A stretch of DNA of 64,000 bases, taken from positions 24,724-88,723 of IMG/VR virus record IMGVR_UViG_3300038461_000101. One strand, written 5' to 3'. The notes under the pieces are model-generated. The model was not told the origin of the DNA. It worked only from the letters and a program-made list of their open reading frames with translations, and ran no database searches. Source of the stretch: a virus. A program made the position numbers and the translations under genes. Positions 45,007 through 54,191 of this stretch are shown piece by piece; positions within the stretch are counted from its first letter, which is position 1, and the number at the start of each line of letters is the position of its first letter.

Positions 45007-46572
45007 CTAATGGGTGGGTTTGATCCCGCCACTTCCACCACCTGGATCACCAAAACCACCACCAGGAGGTGGGACAATATCTTTCTCGGAACGGATCTGA
45101 GCAAGTTCGGCTTCTGCATCTGGAGTATCTCCAAGCAGTTCAATGAGATGTTTGATGGAGCCAACCTTGTTCTTGGCACGAATGGCAACTTCCTGTACCA
45201 TTCCATCCCGATCACGAGGTAGAGTGGGCGACCACTCAATAACAAGTTGAACCTTCAGGTCGTCTTCAATGATGTCATTCAAACCGATAACTTGCATCAT
45301 TTTCAGAAGGATCTTGCCAAAGGTGGTAAATCCAACTGACCAGAAGATACGCTCAGCTTCAACGTGCGATGTAAGCGGCCACATACGGGCATTGAGTGTG
45401 ACCGAAGATCTTTGGGAGCCCTGATCGACACCATCTGCAACTGCAGGATGGTTGACTTCAATCCGGTAATAATCCACCAGGGACTTGTTGAAATTTAGAA
45501 TTGGAAGAGTGGCTGACTTGTTGTTTACGGCCTGCATATCGGGATTGCTTTCATTCCCGGTCAAGCCACTGGTGGCTCCAAGGTTTACGATCGGTCTTCC
45601 ATCACCGATCTGGATTGTTTCCAGAGAACCACGAATGTTGCGAACCCAAATGTAGGCATGTGTATCTTCACTGACTGCATCGCCTACATCTGCTTCACGC
45701 AGGTTGATCTCACGGACAAGCCCCTTTACCATATCGGTAATGATGGACTCGCCACGGAATTTGTTGAGACGAATGTGTGGGATATAGACTACAGGAACAA
45801 CCCCAAAGGGGTTGGTATTATCTTGGATAAGACTGGTACCATTGATATTGACTTCATGGAGAGTTCGGGTCCAGTGCTCGATATACCACCAGGAAATATC
45901 GTTGCCATTGGCTGAGTTGTATCCCTCATCTTTGAACTCACCATATTGCTTCAGTTCATCCCAGGTCAACGATTTGATGATCCAGCATTCCTTCAGATTG
46001 TAGTAGTCCGTTCCATCAGGAATACCAACAAACTCTTGGGGTAAGGGAGCACTGATAAGGATTTTCTTTTGTTCAGGAAGATAGGTTGCACACCAGACAC
46101 AACCCCCCAAATATTGAGATTGAATTGCATTTTGCATGAACAGCGATCCTGCATTGCTATCGGCAAAGCAAGTTGTCAGGGCTTTCTCAATGCGAGTAAC
46201 CTGCTCTTTACTTGCTTCAGTAGGATCGGCGTGAATCTTGATAGGCATGGCCCCCTGATGGATGCTGTCGAGAGAGGTGCCCAAAAGCGTTACGGCATGT
46301 TTCTCACAGGTATTACGGATAGGGTTGATGCGGATAGGGAATTTTTCAACAGCCTTTTTCGATTTAGGATCCACTGTGGTTTCTGCTAAATTGCTCCCCT
46401 CATACCAGTCACTCAGCATACCATATTCTTGAAGTTGGATATTCCAGGTGGTAATTGGAAAATTATCCAGCATCTCCAGCGTCCAGGGTGTTGAGGCGAT
46501 GGAGGAGATGTTCTTTAGGGTTTCAAGAAATGGCACTGTAACTGGTGCTGCCGTAAGAGGGACTGCAGGCAT
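45007..46572 (-). CDS. Portal protein
   Basis: 521 residues, directly after TerL in transcription order. Features of SPP1-type portals: conserved N-terminal helices, TLLGTSLDSIHQG, IEHWTRTLHEV and the long C-terminal wing with GSQRSSVTLNARM. The dodecamer forms the packaging channel. The C-terminus ends with a Gly-rich GGGFGDPGGGSGGIKPTH. Confidence 0.88.
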   Translation of the reverse strand: MPAVPLTAAPVTVPFLETLKNISSIASTPWTLEMLDNFPITTWNIQLQEYGMLSDWYEGSNLAETTVDPKSKKAVEKFPIRINPIRNTCEKHAVTLLGTSLDSIHQGAMPIKIHADPTEASKEQVTRIEKALTTCFADSNAGSLFMQNAIQSQYLGGCVWCATYLPEQKKILISAPLPQEFVGIPDGTDYYNLKECWIIKSLTWDELKQYGEFKDEGYNSANGNDISWWYIEHWTRTLHEVNINGTSLIQDNTNPFGVVPVVYIPHIRLNKFRGESIITDMVKGLVREINLREADVGDAVSEDTHAYIWVRNIRGSLETIQIGDGRPIVNLGATSGLTGNESNPDMQAVNNKSATLPILNFNKSLVDYYRIEVNHPAVADGVDQGSQRSSVTLNARMWPLTSHVEAERIFWSVGFTTFGKILLKMMQVIGLNDIIEDDLKVQLVIEWSPTLPRDRDGMVQEVAIRAKNKVGSIKHLIELLGDTPDAEAELAQIRSEKDIVPPPGGGFGDPGGGSGGIKPTH

Positions 46573-46738
46573 AGGACTCCTGAATGCAAAAGAGCAGAAA
46601 CCGGATGTACTCTATCCATGTCTCTGCTCTGTCTGTCTTACGGTATTACTATATTACTATAACACTTTTGTGGCTCAAATACCACGAAATTAGGTAAAGA
46701 TGGAAGGTTTTGGAGGTTCTCAGCGAGGAAAACGCCTA
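46573..46738 (-). promoter_or_regulatory. Portal leader with candidate promoter and hairpin
   Basis: Gap of 166 nt between TerL and portal. On the minus strand TTGAGC (about 46676) is followed after 16 nt by TAATAT, a weak sigma70-like promoter. The transcript would carry an inverted repeat AGAGCAGA/TCTGCTCT (46591-46630) before the portal RBS. Confidence 0.4.
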
Positions 46739-48397
46739 TTACCTCTCTCGGGGTCCCGATACTCTCTCCCTAAGCCTTCGGATGGCCCAAGCATTGTTTG
46801 CATCGCTTTCTCTTGAATGTCTTCGTAGGACTGTATTTGCATTATGCGCTGTGTCAATACTTCCTTCTCCTTGGCCGCTAAATATACCGTAGTGCGCACG
46901 TATCGCAAACGCAGCCATCGCCAGAGTAGCAACCAGGTCCTGTGGAAGTTTAGACGCAGCACTCTTATCAATTGTTGGATCATAGTTCCTCAATTGTGAA
47001 CCAATCCCCGCTATGAAGTGGGGCCAGATAATCCCACGACTTTCCAGCGAGAGCCGCAGGGCAATAAGATAGGAGAATTTCTTCTGGCCTGAGAAGTCCA
47101 TGCCAGTGATGTAATCAATGGAGAGGTGTCGGCCAACCACATATTCCATGGTGATGATCTCTGCAGTGTTCTTCTGAGTGCCGGTGCTATCCACTCCTAC
47201 AAAGACCGGTCGATAATACTCAATGAGATCCATCATTTCAGAAACCCAGGGAGTGATTGATCCACCACCATTTCCCCACCACATCCCTACGAGTGCCGCC
47301 GCCGAGTTCGGGCAGTCGGTAACATCAAAGACCATGAGGGTAGGAGCATTTCGAGCAGGAGCCACACCAGTACCAGGATCTCCAAGAAGGAAGTAAATAC
47401 GACCTTCCTTGCGAGGTATACGCATGTTCCACACTGAAAGATGAGGGACACTCTGAATAATCCAGTAAGGTGAATCGCCCTTAGCATTTTCTCTTCCTTT
47501 CAGATACGAGACAGAAAGTAACTCACTCTCACAGCCAGCGACTGTCTCTTTGGTAAAGTAAGTGCCCCGGCCTTCTGGCCGCCGACCGGTAAGGAATCTG
47601 TCTTGATCATCCTTGGGCACCAGCTTTAGGATATTGCGTAATTGCTTTGGAGTAACGTTTGTGTTATCGGCAGTTTCAATGTTGATGGCAAGCGATTCTG
47701 TTGGATCTGCAGCTGCTACATCAAACATTTGCCAGAGTTCTGGATTGTCGTAGGGGTTACTGATAAGTGAGAGCCGCCCCATGTATTCACGGCCAACTGG
47801 CGTATTCCCAGTACCACGTGTGGAAAGATTTCCCACTACTTCAGCCAGATCATCCAGTAGACCGGCTTCATCGACGTTCAACCAATCACCACGCCAGGAC
47901 ATGATGTTTGTGGCATCACGATCGGAACCAATTGACATGAACTCCATCGTGGCATGATGGTAAAGACCATTGACCAGGAAACCCAATTCGATCATGGGAT
48001 ATGGTCTCTTGGGAGATGCGATGATCAACTTTTCAGCTAAGCAGTCTTTTGCATGTTCCAGCATGATCCCATACATGAGTTGAGACTGCCAGGATACTTT
48101 GGCTATATTCAGAAATTTGAAGTCCTGAGTAACTATTCCATGCCCAAAGGCTGACATACCAACCCCCAATGTCTTACCAGTACCAATACCACCAATGGCA
48201 ACAAGAAAGGTCTGGCTGGCAAGACACATATCCATTTGCCATTTACCATTGGAAGTGAAACCATGGTCGAGTTGCCATCCTATTTCCTGGCCGGGTTTTC
48301 GGAAGAAATATCCGAGCAGGATATTGGGATCTTGTTTCCCCCTCTCCATGATTTCGATCTCAGCTTGTGACAGGGAATAGATATTACTACTAGCCAT
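46739..48397 (-). CDS. terL: Terminase large subunit
   Basis: 552 residues. ATPase domain: Walker A GGIGTGKT near residue 70, Walker B DWLNVDEAG near residue 174. Nuclease domain: FLLGDPGTG, VFVGVDSTG and later acidic residues. It cuts concatemers and pumps DNA through the portal. Its start overlaps the preceding small gene by 8 nt. A small terminase gene was not identified with confidence. Confidence 0.9.
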   Translation of the reverse strand: MASSNIYSLSQAEIEIMERGKQDPNILLGYFFRKPGQEIGWQLDHGFTSNGKWQMDMCLASQTFLVAIGGIGTGKTLGVGMSAFGHGIVTQDFKFLNIAKVSWQSQLMYGIMLEHAKDCLAEKLIIASPKRPYPMIELGFLVNGLYHHATMEFMSIGSDRDATNIMSWRGDWLNVDEAGLLDDLAEVVGNLSTRGTGNTPVGREYMGRLSLISNPYDNPELWQMFDVAAADPTESLAINIETADNTNVTPKQLRNILKLVPKDDQDRFLTGRRPEGRGTYFTKETVAGCESELLSVSYLKGRENAKGDSPYWIIQSVPHLSVWNMRIPRKEGRIYFLLGDPGTGVAPARNAPTLMVFDVTDCPNSAAALVGMWWGNGGGSITPWVSEMMDLIEYYRPVFVGVDSTGTQKNTAEIITMEYVVGRHLSIDYITGMDFSGQKKFSYLIALRLSLESRGIIWPHFIAGIGSQLRNYDPTIDKSAASKLPQDLVATLAMAAFAIRAHYGIFSGQGEGSIDTAHNANTVLRRHSRESDANNAWAIRRLRERVSGPRER

Positions 48398-48689
48398 TAC
48401 GTCGCATTTCTTTCATCCTGATCAGGGCATCCTTCCAGCGATTATAGGCTGGAATGACGTTCTGCCAGGGAACTTCGAATGGTTTACCTGATAAGAGCAG
48501 ATCTTCAACTTTCTTGATTTCCCGCCTATCAAATATCCAAAACATCTTGGAACCTTCTGCTTCCACTTTAATTTCGGTGATCCCGAAGCACAGAAAACAG
48601 ATCACTGGGTCAAAGCGATCCTTTTCACTGTGAAACTCACGAGGAACACCAATCTTCTCTGGATTGCTCTGAATAACGTACCTATCCAT
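48390..48689 (-). CDS. Hypothetical protein, 99 aa
   Basis: Overlaps the TerL start by 8 nt and is thus coupled to it. Contains CFLCFG and a Lys-rich middle; C-terminal helix NRWKDALIRMKEMRRNG. Could be a packaging accessory, but nothing identifies it as small terminase. Confidence 0.6.
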   Translation of the reverse strand: MDRYVIQSNPEKIGVPREFHSEKDRFDPVICFLCFGITEIKVEAEGSKMFWIFDRREIKKVEDLLLSGKPFEVPWQNVIPAYNRWKDALIRMKEMRRNG

Positions 48690-48765
48690 AATATCCTCCG
48701 AATCTAAACTTTGGTTTTGCGCGCACCTCCTTCTGGTCTACTCTACTCTGGCTGTCGTACTGGTC

Positions 48766-49089
48766 TTACCGTTCTTTGATATTAGGATGCCCTTTCTCGT
48801 AAATCGGGAACCAACCACCAGTTTCCAGCTCACCCCAAATACGGTGGGCACTTTCAACATGGATCTTGGTGATTACGACACGGTTGCCCGGGCCATGGGC
48901 ACCTCCTGGAAGGGCTCCCATATTAGGAACCGTTCGAAGGGAAACTGGTTCGATAATGGTGGCAGGGCCAATATGCAAACCATGTTTGGCAAGAATGGCC
49001 TCCCATTCTGCCTGTGGAAGTGTTTCGGGGACATCTTCCTGGACAACTTTCTGGACAGGTTTCTTCGAAGCTGATTTGGCAGCCATCAT
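48766..49089 (-). CDS. Basic-tailed beta protein, paralogue of next gene's C-terminus
   Basis: 107 residues. N-terminal Lys-rich linker (AAKSASKKPVQKVV) followed by a small beta domain GNRVVITKIHVESAHRIWGE and GGWFPIYEKG. The same layout is seen in the last 104 residues of the upstream gene, so the two look like a tandem duplication. Unknown role. Confidence 0.6.
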   Translation of the reverse strand: MMAAKSASKKPVQKVVQEDVPETLPQAEWEAILAKHGLHIGPATIIEPVSLRTVPNMGALPGGAHGPGNRVVITKIHVESAHRIWGELETGGWFPIYEKGHPNIKER

Positions 49090-49400
49090 ACCTCCTTTGG
49101 GAAGGTCACATAATCTTCGTTATTCTGGTGAATAACGACAAAGTAGCCCTCTTTTGCCTGGGCAAAGATCAGTTGCTCATGCAGGCGAATGATGCGGGTG
49201 AAGAGGACCTTATCGCCCGGTTTGAGTGGCTCACCAATAATGGTGCTATTCAAGGAAGTGGTAGAACGTTTGGAGAGCACTTTCTGAACAACGCCCATCT
49301 TAGGGAATCCATCCTGAACAGGAGCAGTTGGCCCATAATAGGCCGGTTGTGCAAGGGGAGTAACTTTTACCACTTTTTTGGGACTTGATTTTTTAGCCAT
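49086..49400 (-). CDS. Nested in-frame gene, 104 aa
   Basis: Internal start at 49400 with a near-consensus RBS inside the longer gene. The product has a basic N-terminus, a central linker and a beta domain LKPGDKVLFTRIIRLHEQLI ending YFVVIHQNNEDY, parallel to the 48766-49089 product. Its autonomous translation is inferred from the RBS. Confidence 0.5.
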   Translation of the reverse strand: MAKKSSPKKVVKVTPLAQPAYYGPTAPVQDGFPKMGVVQKVLSKRSTTSLNSTIIGEPLKPGDKVLFTRIIRLHEQLIFAQAKEGYFVVIHQNNEDYVTFPKEV

Positions 49401-50072
49401 GACTTCCTCCGTAAACTGAAATAGAATGGGATCAGAAAATCTTAAGGATGGATAGATCACCTCCTCAACACCACCAGGGATCAGTACGTTTTTGATCCAC
49501 TGGACAACTTGAGTATTGCTGTGCTCAACTGGTACGACGAAGGCCGTAAATGGCTTGTCGTGATTGACATGCTTCATAAGTAGAACTGTTTCCACTGTTA
49601 TAAGTTTGACCTGAGAAATAATTGGGACATAAGAAAGTCTATTCTTTACAGTGGAAAAGATAGTTCGGGTAATACTTTTTTCTCGCATCATTTCCCCAAT
49701 TGATGAGATGAAACTCAGATTGTACATATGATGAAGAAGATCACCGATTACTTCGATCAGGGGGCCAGCTATATCAAATTCCCCAAAGGTTCTCAGAAAA
49801 ACACGATCGGGCTGCAGTGTTTGTAGATATTGGATGGTCATATCCATGATGTCTTTGATCACATCATTGGAATGCAAGGTAAGCATGGCAACTCGTTCCA
49901 TTCTGTAATCGGTACCCATTTGGAGCAAGTTCCAGGACCAGGTGAGTGGGATCTTCTGAGAGGTCTCAACGACCAAGGAATTGAGGGGAAGTTTGGAGAT
50001 GTGGGGGCGATATGCTTCAGGATCTTCAAAGGTTGTTGGAGCCGTTCTAAATATGGCAATTCCTGTCTTCAT
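49086..50072 (-). CDS. Two-part protein with probable internal start
   Basis: 328 residues from ATG 50072. The first 224 residues are unrecognised mixed alpha/beta (ERVAMLTLHSNDVIKDIMD). The last 104 residues begin with MAKKSSPKKVVKV at ATG 49400, preceded by GGAGGAAG eight bases upstream, and resemble the neighbouring 107-residue protein. Either the long protein is a fusion or the short one is also made separately from the internal start. Confidence 0.6.
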   Translation of the reverse strand: MKTGIAIFRTAPTTFEDPEAYRPHISKLPLNSLVVETSQKIPLTWSWNLLQMGTDYRMERVAMLTLHSNDVIKDIMDMTIQYLQTLQPDRVFLRTFGEFDIAGPLIEVIGDLLHHMYNLSFISSIGEMMREKSITRTIFSTVKNRLSYVPIISQVKLITVETVLLMKHVNHDKPFTAFVVPVEHSNTQVVQWIKNVLIPGGVEEVIYPSLRFSDPILFQFTEEVMAKKSSPKKVVKVTPLAQPAYYGPTAPVQDGFPKMGVVQKVLSKRSTTSLNSTIIGEPLKPGDKVLFTRIIRLHEQLIFAQAKEGYFVVIHQNNEDYVTFPKEV

Positions 50073-50095
50073 ATGTACACTATACCCTTTTCTGC

Positions 50096-51487
50096 TCAAT
50101 GTAGCAATGAGGAGACATGGCTCAGCTCGTCTGGTCGATAGACAAGAATCTCTTCTGCAGCAGCTTTGCAATCAGGAAGGTTCTCTCTTGGAACAGGCAA
50201 ATTGAATGGCGATAATAGAAAATTCAATCTTCTGAAACCCCCATCTTCAATATCGGTATTTACCCTGGTTTTGGGATTGTTGGTGATAAGGATATATTGA
50301 TTGGTGACAGAAAGTAGGTTTTTCAAAGCAAGGTAAATATTCTCAAAGCAAAGATGAAAGAGAACGTCCCGGCAAAGAACCAGATCTGCTCTATCAAGTT
50401 GATCCTTGGTGATGTCGGCCACCTTGAAGAAAATGAAGGGTGGTTTGGTCGAACCATATGCTTGCTGGTTTTTCCTGACGAGTTCAGGAACAATATCATA
50501 CCCAATATAGGGAACCGATAGGCCAATCTTGCGCATCCAGTTGAAATCCCCACAGCCAGCGTCAATCATGGATCGAATATGGTGGGACTGGATGAATTTA
50601 GGTAGCCATGCACGAATATCAGTTGTGTGAATCAGTTCAGATCCCCGACCACTCTTAGTTTCTTTACTAAGCCAAAAATCACTATTATAGATGGCTGAAA
50701 ATATATCCTGCATGTTCTTAGACTTATCAAGATTACCATCTGGTTCTTCTGGTACTTCATTGGGATCCACAATGCCTTTGTCTCTTGCAGTCCACCATTT
50801 GTGCCAGATGACAATTGGCATATCGGGTTGTCGCCGGTGGTGATAGTTCCATACTGAAGGAAGATGGAGGATCTTGGTTTCGGGCATGAGATGTTCGGTC
50901 CGAATGAATGCTAGTTGCTCATCCCAATGAGAAAAACGTTCCCATTCTCCATACCAACCATTGAAGAACTGAGTGGCTGCCAGTCCCTTGTGAAAGAAGA
51001 TAACTCCAGTATTGATTAGTTTGTTCTGGTCGCCACCAAGGAGTTTGTGGGTATAGTCCCGTTCTTTCTTTGGAACATCCCATTGGGGGCCAGCTGCACC
51101 ATCATCCCGATAGAGATCTTCGACATGCCATTTACGGGAATAAGCAATACAGAGATCGTGGTCAAATAAGATCTTGAATCCAGGAAGAATATCACCACAA
51201 ATCTCAGTATCTGCATCCAGGTAAAGATTGTATTCAAAGGGAGAGTATTGAATAAGGAATGGCTTGATCCGAGCTGCATAGAAACTATATTTTACTGGTG
51301 CACCTTCTTCCCAAGGGGATTGTCCTTTCCAGGGAATGAAAGTTGTTCCTTCAACCGGATGCGTTCCAATTGAGATGGCTGGTATGTTGCCAGAATAGTG
51401 CCGAGCCGATTCCAGACTTTCTTTGGCTGCCTGGGCCGATACTTCTCCGAATGAGATGTAGATGATACCAATATTGAGATTGCTCAT
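50096..51487 (-). CDS. GT8-like glycosyltransferase fused to SAM methyltransferase
   Basis: 463 residues. Residues 1-240: GT-A type, with NLYLDADTEICG (DxD-like), LLGGDQNKLINTGVIFFHKG and HLPSVWNYHH. Residues 290-463: class I methyltransferase with IDAGCGDFNWMRKI (motif I), DLVLCRDVLFHL and NQYILITNNPKT. A two-domain enzyme that could add and methylate a sugar. Its N-terminal half is paralogous to the next gene in the map (51484-52248), with which it overlaps by 4 nt. Confidence 0.82.
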   Translation of the reverse strand: MSNLNIGIIYISFGEVSAQAAKESLESARHYSGNIPAISIGTHPVEGTTFIPWKGQSPWEEGAPVKYSFYAARIKPFLIQYSPFEYNLYLDADTEICGDILPGFKILFDHDLCIAYSRKWHVEDLYRDDGAAGPQWDVPKKERDYTHKLLGGDQNKLINTGVIFFHKGLAATQFFNGWYGEWERFSHWDEQLAFIRTEHLMPETKILHLPSVWNYHHRRQPDMPIVIWHKWWTARDKGIVDPNEVPEEPDGNLDKSKNMQDIFSAIYNSDFWLSKETKSGRGSELIHTTDIRAWLPKFIQSHHIRSMIDAGCGDFNWMRKIGLSVPYIGYDIVPELVRKNQQAYGSTKPPFIFFKVADITKDQLDRADLVLCRDVLFHLCFENIYLALKNLLSVTNQYILITNNPKTRVNTDIEDGGFRRLNFLLSPFNLPVPRENLPDCKAAAEEILVYRPDELSHVSSLLH

Positions 51488-52248
51488 GATTTCTCCTGAA
51501 TAAGTTTGGAAGGATGAGGGTCGTTTTTGCTACGAACATCACCAGAACCCCAATAATGATAGATGATGGATTTCCTACTTAGAGAATGGCTATTCCAATA
51601 TCCATTGAGTGGCTTGAATTTCACATCATCTTTGTGTTGGTAAAGTGCTCGAATGAGTGGCCCTTGCTCATCCCAGGCACGATATTTCAACCATTCCTTA
51701 TACCAATCAATGAATAATTCAGCAACAGCTGGTTTCTTCTTGAAGAAAATGATTCCTGAACAGATAATGCCATTGAATGGTTCGGGAATTTCTTTCAAGG
51801 TATCTTCTACACATTGCTGGCTGAAACCAAGTCTACTATCAAACTCTCTGATAATTTCCACCGATCGAAAATTTGGTTCCCGGGCTTGCCATAGAAGGAA
51901 GTCACTCTCTCCAAGTTCTGCAAAACCAGACAATGGACTTTGCCTGAACTCTGTATCTGCATCAAGATATAGAGTCAAGTCAAAGGGTGACAAGCCATAT
52001 AGGTAAGGTTTGATCTCACCAGCATAGAACTTACCCGCAGGATCGCCTTTGACCCAGGGACTTTTTCCAATCCACTTGAAGAATGGATAACCACTCATTG
52101 GAAAGTCGCCTACAGATACTGCAGGAATACTTATTCCAAGATTACGCAGAGATGTCATACTTCTATCAGCACCTCTGGCGGCTCTTTCGCCAAAGGTAAT
52201 GTAGATGATGCCAATGGTCTTACCGTAAATCGTGGTAATGGTTTCCAT
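51484..52248 (-). CDS. GT8-like glycosyltransferase
   Basis: 254 residues. GIIYITFGERAA, IKPYLYGLSPFDLTLYLDAD then TEF, and GIICSGIIFFKK match the N-terminal half of the fused protein downstream. The DAD of YLDAD would bind the sugar nucleotide through a metal. Start overlaps the methyltransferase gene by 29 nt. Confidence 0.78.
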   Translation of the reverse strand: METITTIYGKTIGIIYITFGERAARGADRSMTSLRNLGISIPAVSVGDFPMSGYPFFKWIGKSPWVKGDPAGKFYAGEIKPYLYGLSPFDLTLYLDADTEFRQSPLSGFAELGESDFLLWQAREPNFRSVEIIREFDSRLGFSQQCVEDTLKEIPEPFNGIICSGIIFFKKKPAVAELFIDWYKEWLKYRAWDEQGPLIRALYQHKDDVKFKPLNGYWNSHSLSRKSIIYHYWGSGDVRSKNDPHPSKLIQEKS

Positions 52249-52825
52249 AAGTATCCACTTTCTTGATCAGAGTAATGGTAGACCATTCATGATGGTCAAT
52301 AACCCATTCAGGATTTTTTGCCAGAAACTCATCAATTGCTTTGGTAACTCCTGGAGAAGTATCTTCTCCAGTGTCTCGCCCACGATAATCATGGGCCATA
52401 ATTACCTTGGATAATGGCCCAAACCCAAAAATATCCGATCGTACAAACTCATATTCGTGATTTGCGTCTATCCAAAGAAGATCTATGAATTTGGGAATTT
52501 GTGACACTATTTCTTCAGAATTACAGTTGAGAAAAACAACATTGGTTACTCCAAGATCCTTCAAGCGTTTTGCGTTTCCTGCTGGTGAGTAATCAATGGA
52601 AAGTTCTTCTGGTCGGAGGATATGAGAATAGTTATCAACACTGATAATTCTGGCAAAAGAAGCAGAAGATCCGAGAACAAATGCCGACCGGCCAAACAAA
52701 CTACCAAGTTCAAGGATGAATCCATTCGCTGGAACTGCTTTGGCTCTTACCCATAATTCTGCAGCATCTTTCTCGCCAATGTATCCAGGAATGGTATCAA
52801 TTTCAGCAAAGTTGAATTTACGCAT
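52220..52825 (-). CDS. Class I SAM methyltransferase (MTF_24 type)
   Basis: 201 residues. ILELGSLFGRSAFVLG is motif I, IISVDNY the acidic end of strand 2, and LLWIDANHEYEFVRSDI then HDYRG the later motifs typical of methyltransferases in glycan clusters. Likely modifies a sugar made or transferred by the adjacent glycosyltransferases. Confidence 0.8.
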   Translation of the reverse strand: MRKFNFAEIDTIPGYIGEKDAAELWVRAKAVPANGFILELGSLFGRSAFVLGSSASFARIISVDNYSHILRPEELSIDYSPAGNAKRLKDLGVTNVVFLNCNSEEIVSQIPKFIDLLWIDANHEYEFVRSDIFGFGPLSKVIMAHDYRGRDTGEDTSPGVTKAIDEFLAKNPEWVIDHHEWSTITLIKKVDTYGNHYHDLR

Positions 52826-53632
52826 TTACCACCTACCTTTTGGATCTTTTACAATAAGATGTTTGTATTTTTCCCGATTTTCTCGAATGTAATCAGGAAA
52901 TGTCTCGTCAATGGGAACTGGCTGCCAAACTGAGTTTCTTCGACCTCCCAGGGGATCCAAACCATTCTGTATTCTTCGAATGCACTCAAGTCTTGAAATA
53001 TCAGTGTTGATCCCATGAAGTTGTTGATCTGGAGTGTTTACCAACTTGGTCTGAACCATATCTACACCACCCAGGTAACTCCAATGCCAACCTCCATAGA
53101 AGATGGTATGTGCTCCTCCAATTGGTTTTCTTTGACTGTGCCACATCCTGGTCTCTTGGGGAGTAACCATTTCTTGATAATGAATACTTCGAGTACCCAT
53201 ATTCCAATATGGTTCATCTGCAGCCCGAGTATTGAGATTATAGATGTAATAATCTTGGGAAAAGATGGAAATTCCCCGATCGTGGATCTCGTGGAACTTG
53301 GATGGCCGGGGAATCTCATCTACATCGGAAACCAGTATTAGATCATGTGGACGAGCCTTGGTAAGTCCCCTGGTTATACAATTACGCTGAAAATTCTCTG
53401 GGATCCAGAAATCAGCACTTTTTGGCATGTCTTTGACGATAATATGCACAATTTTGTCATTGAACTTGGTAAACCGATCTTTGTTCTGATCATAGAAGAG
53501 TGGTTTCTTCTTATTGGCATGTGTAGTAGTGGCTTCAACCAAAACGAAGCGATCAACGAATGGATAGAGAATATTCAGTCGAATTTCCAGAATATCCAGT
53601 TCGTTGAAGAACATGAAGGTGTCCCAAATCAT
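52826..53632 (-). CDS. GT17-family glycosyltransferase
   Basis: 268 residues. DTFMFFNELDILEIRLNILY and FVLVEATTTHAN are the start of GT17 (beta-1,4-N-acetylglucosaminyltransferase type) proteins, with LILVSDVDEIPRPS as the DxD region and WHWSYLGG further on. First gene of the cassette in transcription order. The actual donor and acceptor are unknown. Confidence 0.85.
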   Translation of the reverse strand: MIWDTFMFFNELDILEIRLNILYPFVDRFVLVEATTTHANKKKPLFYDQNKDRFTKFNDKIVHIIVKDMPKSADFWIPENFQRNCITRGLTKARPHDLILVSDVDEIPRPSKFHEIHDRGISIFSQDYYIYNLNTRAADEPYWNMGTRSIHYQEMVTPQETRMWHSQRKPIGGAHTIFYGGWHWSYLGGVDMVQTKLVNTPDQQLHGINTDISRLECIRRIQNGLDPLGGRRNSVWQPVPIDETFPDYIRENREKYKHLIVKDPKGRW

Positions 53633-53643
53633 TATGCCTCTCC

Positions 53644-54009
53644 CTATATCTCATAAGCGATCGGTCTGGCAACACCACACCCTTTGGCATGTTTGTCACT
53701 GGCACCACAATATCGGGCATCCCGAGGGTTGACATGACCACACCAGAGACACTTCCACTCAACTGCATGAAAATGTTCAGTGAGAAATTGACTTTTCATG
53801 GTAAATGTGACCGGACCAGCTGCTTCAAATCGGCCAGATGTATGTTGAAGTCCCTGCAGATAAGTGGGGAAACGTTGACCAATTTCTTGAACTGGAACGG
53901 CATCCTGGGAGATATTTAGCTCAAAAGAAGCCACGAACATCTCAATTACCTGTCCATCCCCTGTTTCCAGGGTCAACTTGGCCTTTTTGATGGTCTGAGT
54001 GGCTGCCAT
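53644..54009 (-). CDS. Hypothetical protein with C-terminal zinc-ribbon module
   Basis: 121 residues from ATG 54009. A beta-rich N-terminal region is followed by VEWKCLWCGHVNPRDARYCG and KHAKGCG, the same module as at 5917-6360. Role unknown, but the module is shared between early and late blocks. Confidence 0.68.
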   Translation of the reverse strand: MAATQTIKKAKLTLETGDGQVIEMFVASFELNISQDAVPVQEIGQRFPTYLQGLQHTSGRFEAAGPVTFTMKSQFLTEHFHAVEWKCLWCGHVNPRDARYCGASDKHAKGCGVARPIAYEI

Positions 54010-54011
54010 GA

Positions 54012-54161
54012 TCAATTTACCTTTACTGAAAAAGCTAGTGCTATTGCGATAACACCAATAGCTGTCAAATAAGATGTTGTAAGGCAAACAAGGTAAATTC
54101 CTATCAGTGCAACAAAAACAATAACGATACTTGTCAAAACACGCCTGGTTCGAAGATTCAT
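54012..54161 (-). CDS. 49-aa protein with two membrane spans
   Basis: ATG 54161 follows GGAGATAGAGCAG. Two hydrophobic stretches (VLTSIVIVFVALIGIYLVCL and YLTAIGVIAIALAF) separated by a short turn. Its stop lies next to the ATG of the following gene. A holin-like or other small membrane role is possible. Confidence 0.55.
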   Translation of the reverse strand: MNLRTRRVLTSIVIVFVALIGIYLVCLTTSYLTAIGVIAIALAFSVKVN

Positions 54162-54178
54162 CTGCTCTATCTCCATTC

Positions 54179-54190
54179 TTCCAATTGGAA
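54179..54190. repeat. TTCCAATTGGAA palindrome, copy 7
   Basis: Intergenic, between the zinc-finger gene at 54192 and the small membrane gene, 18 bp upstream of the latter's ATG. Confidence 0.9.
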
Positions 54191-54191
54191 A

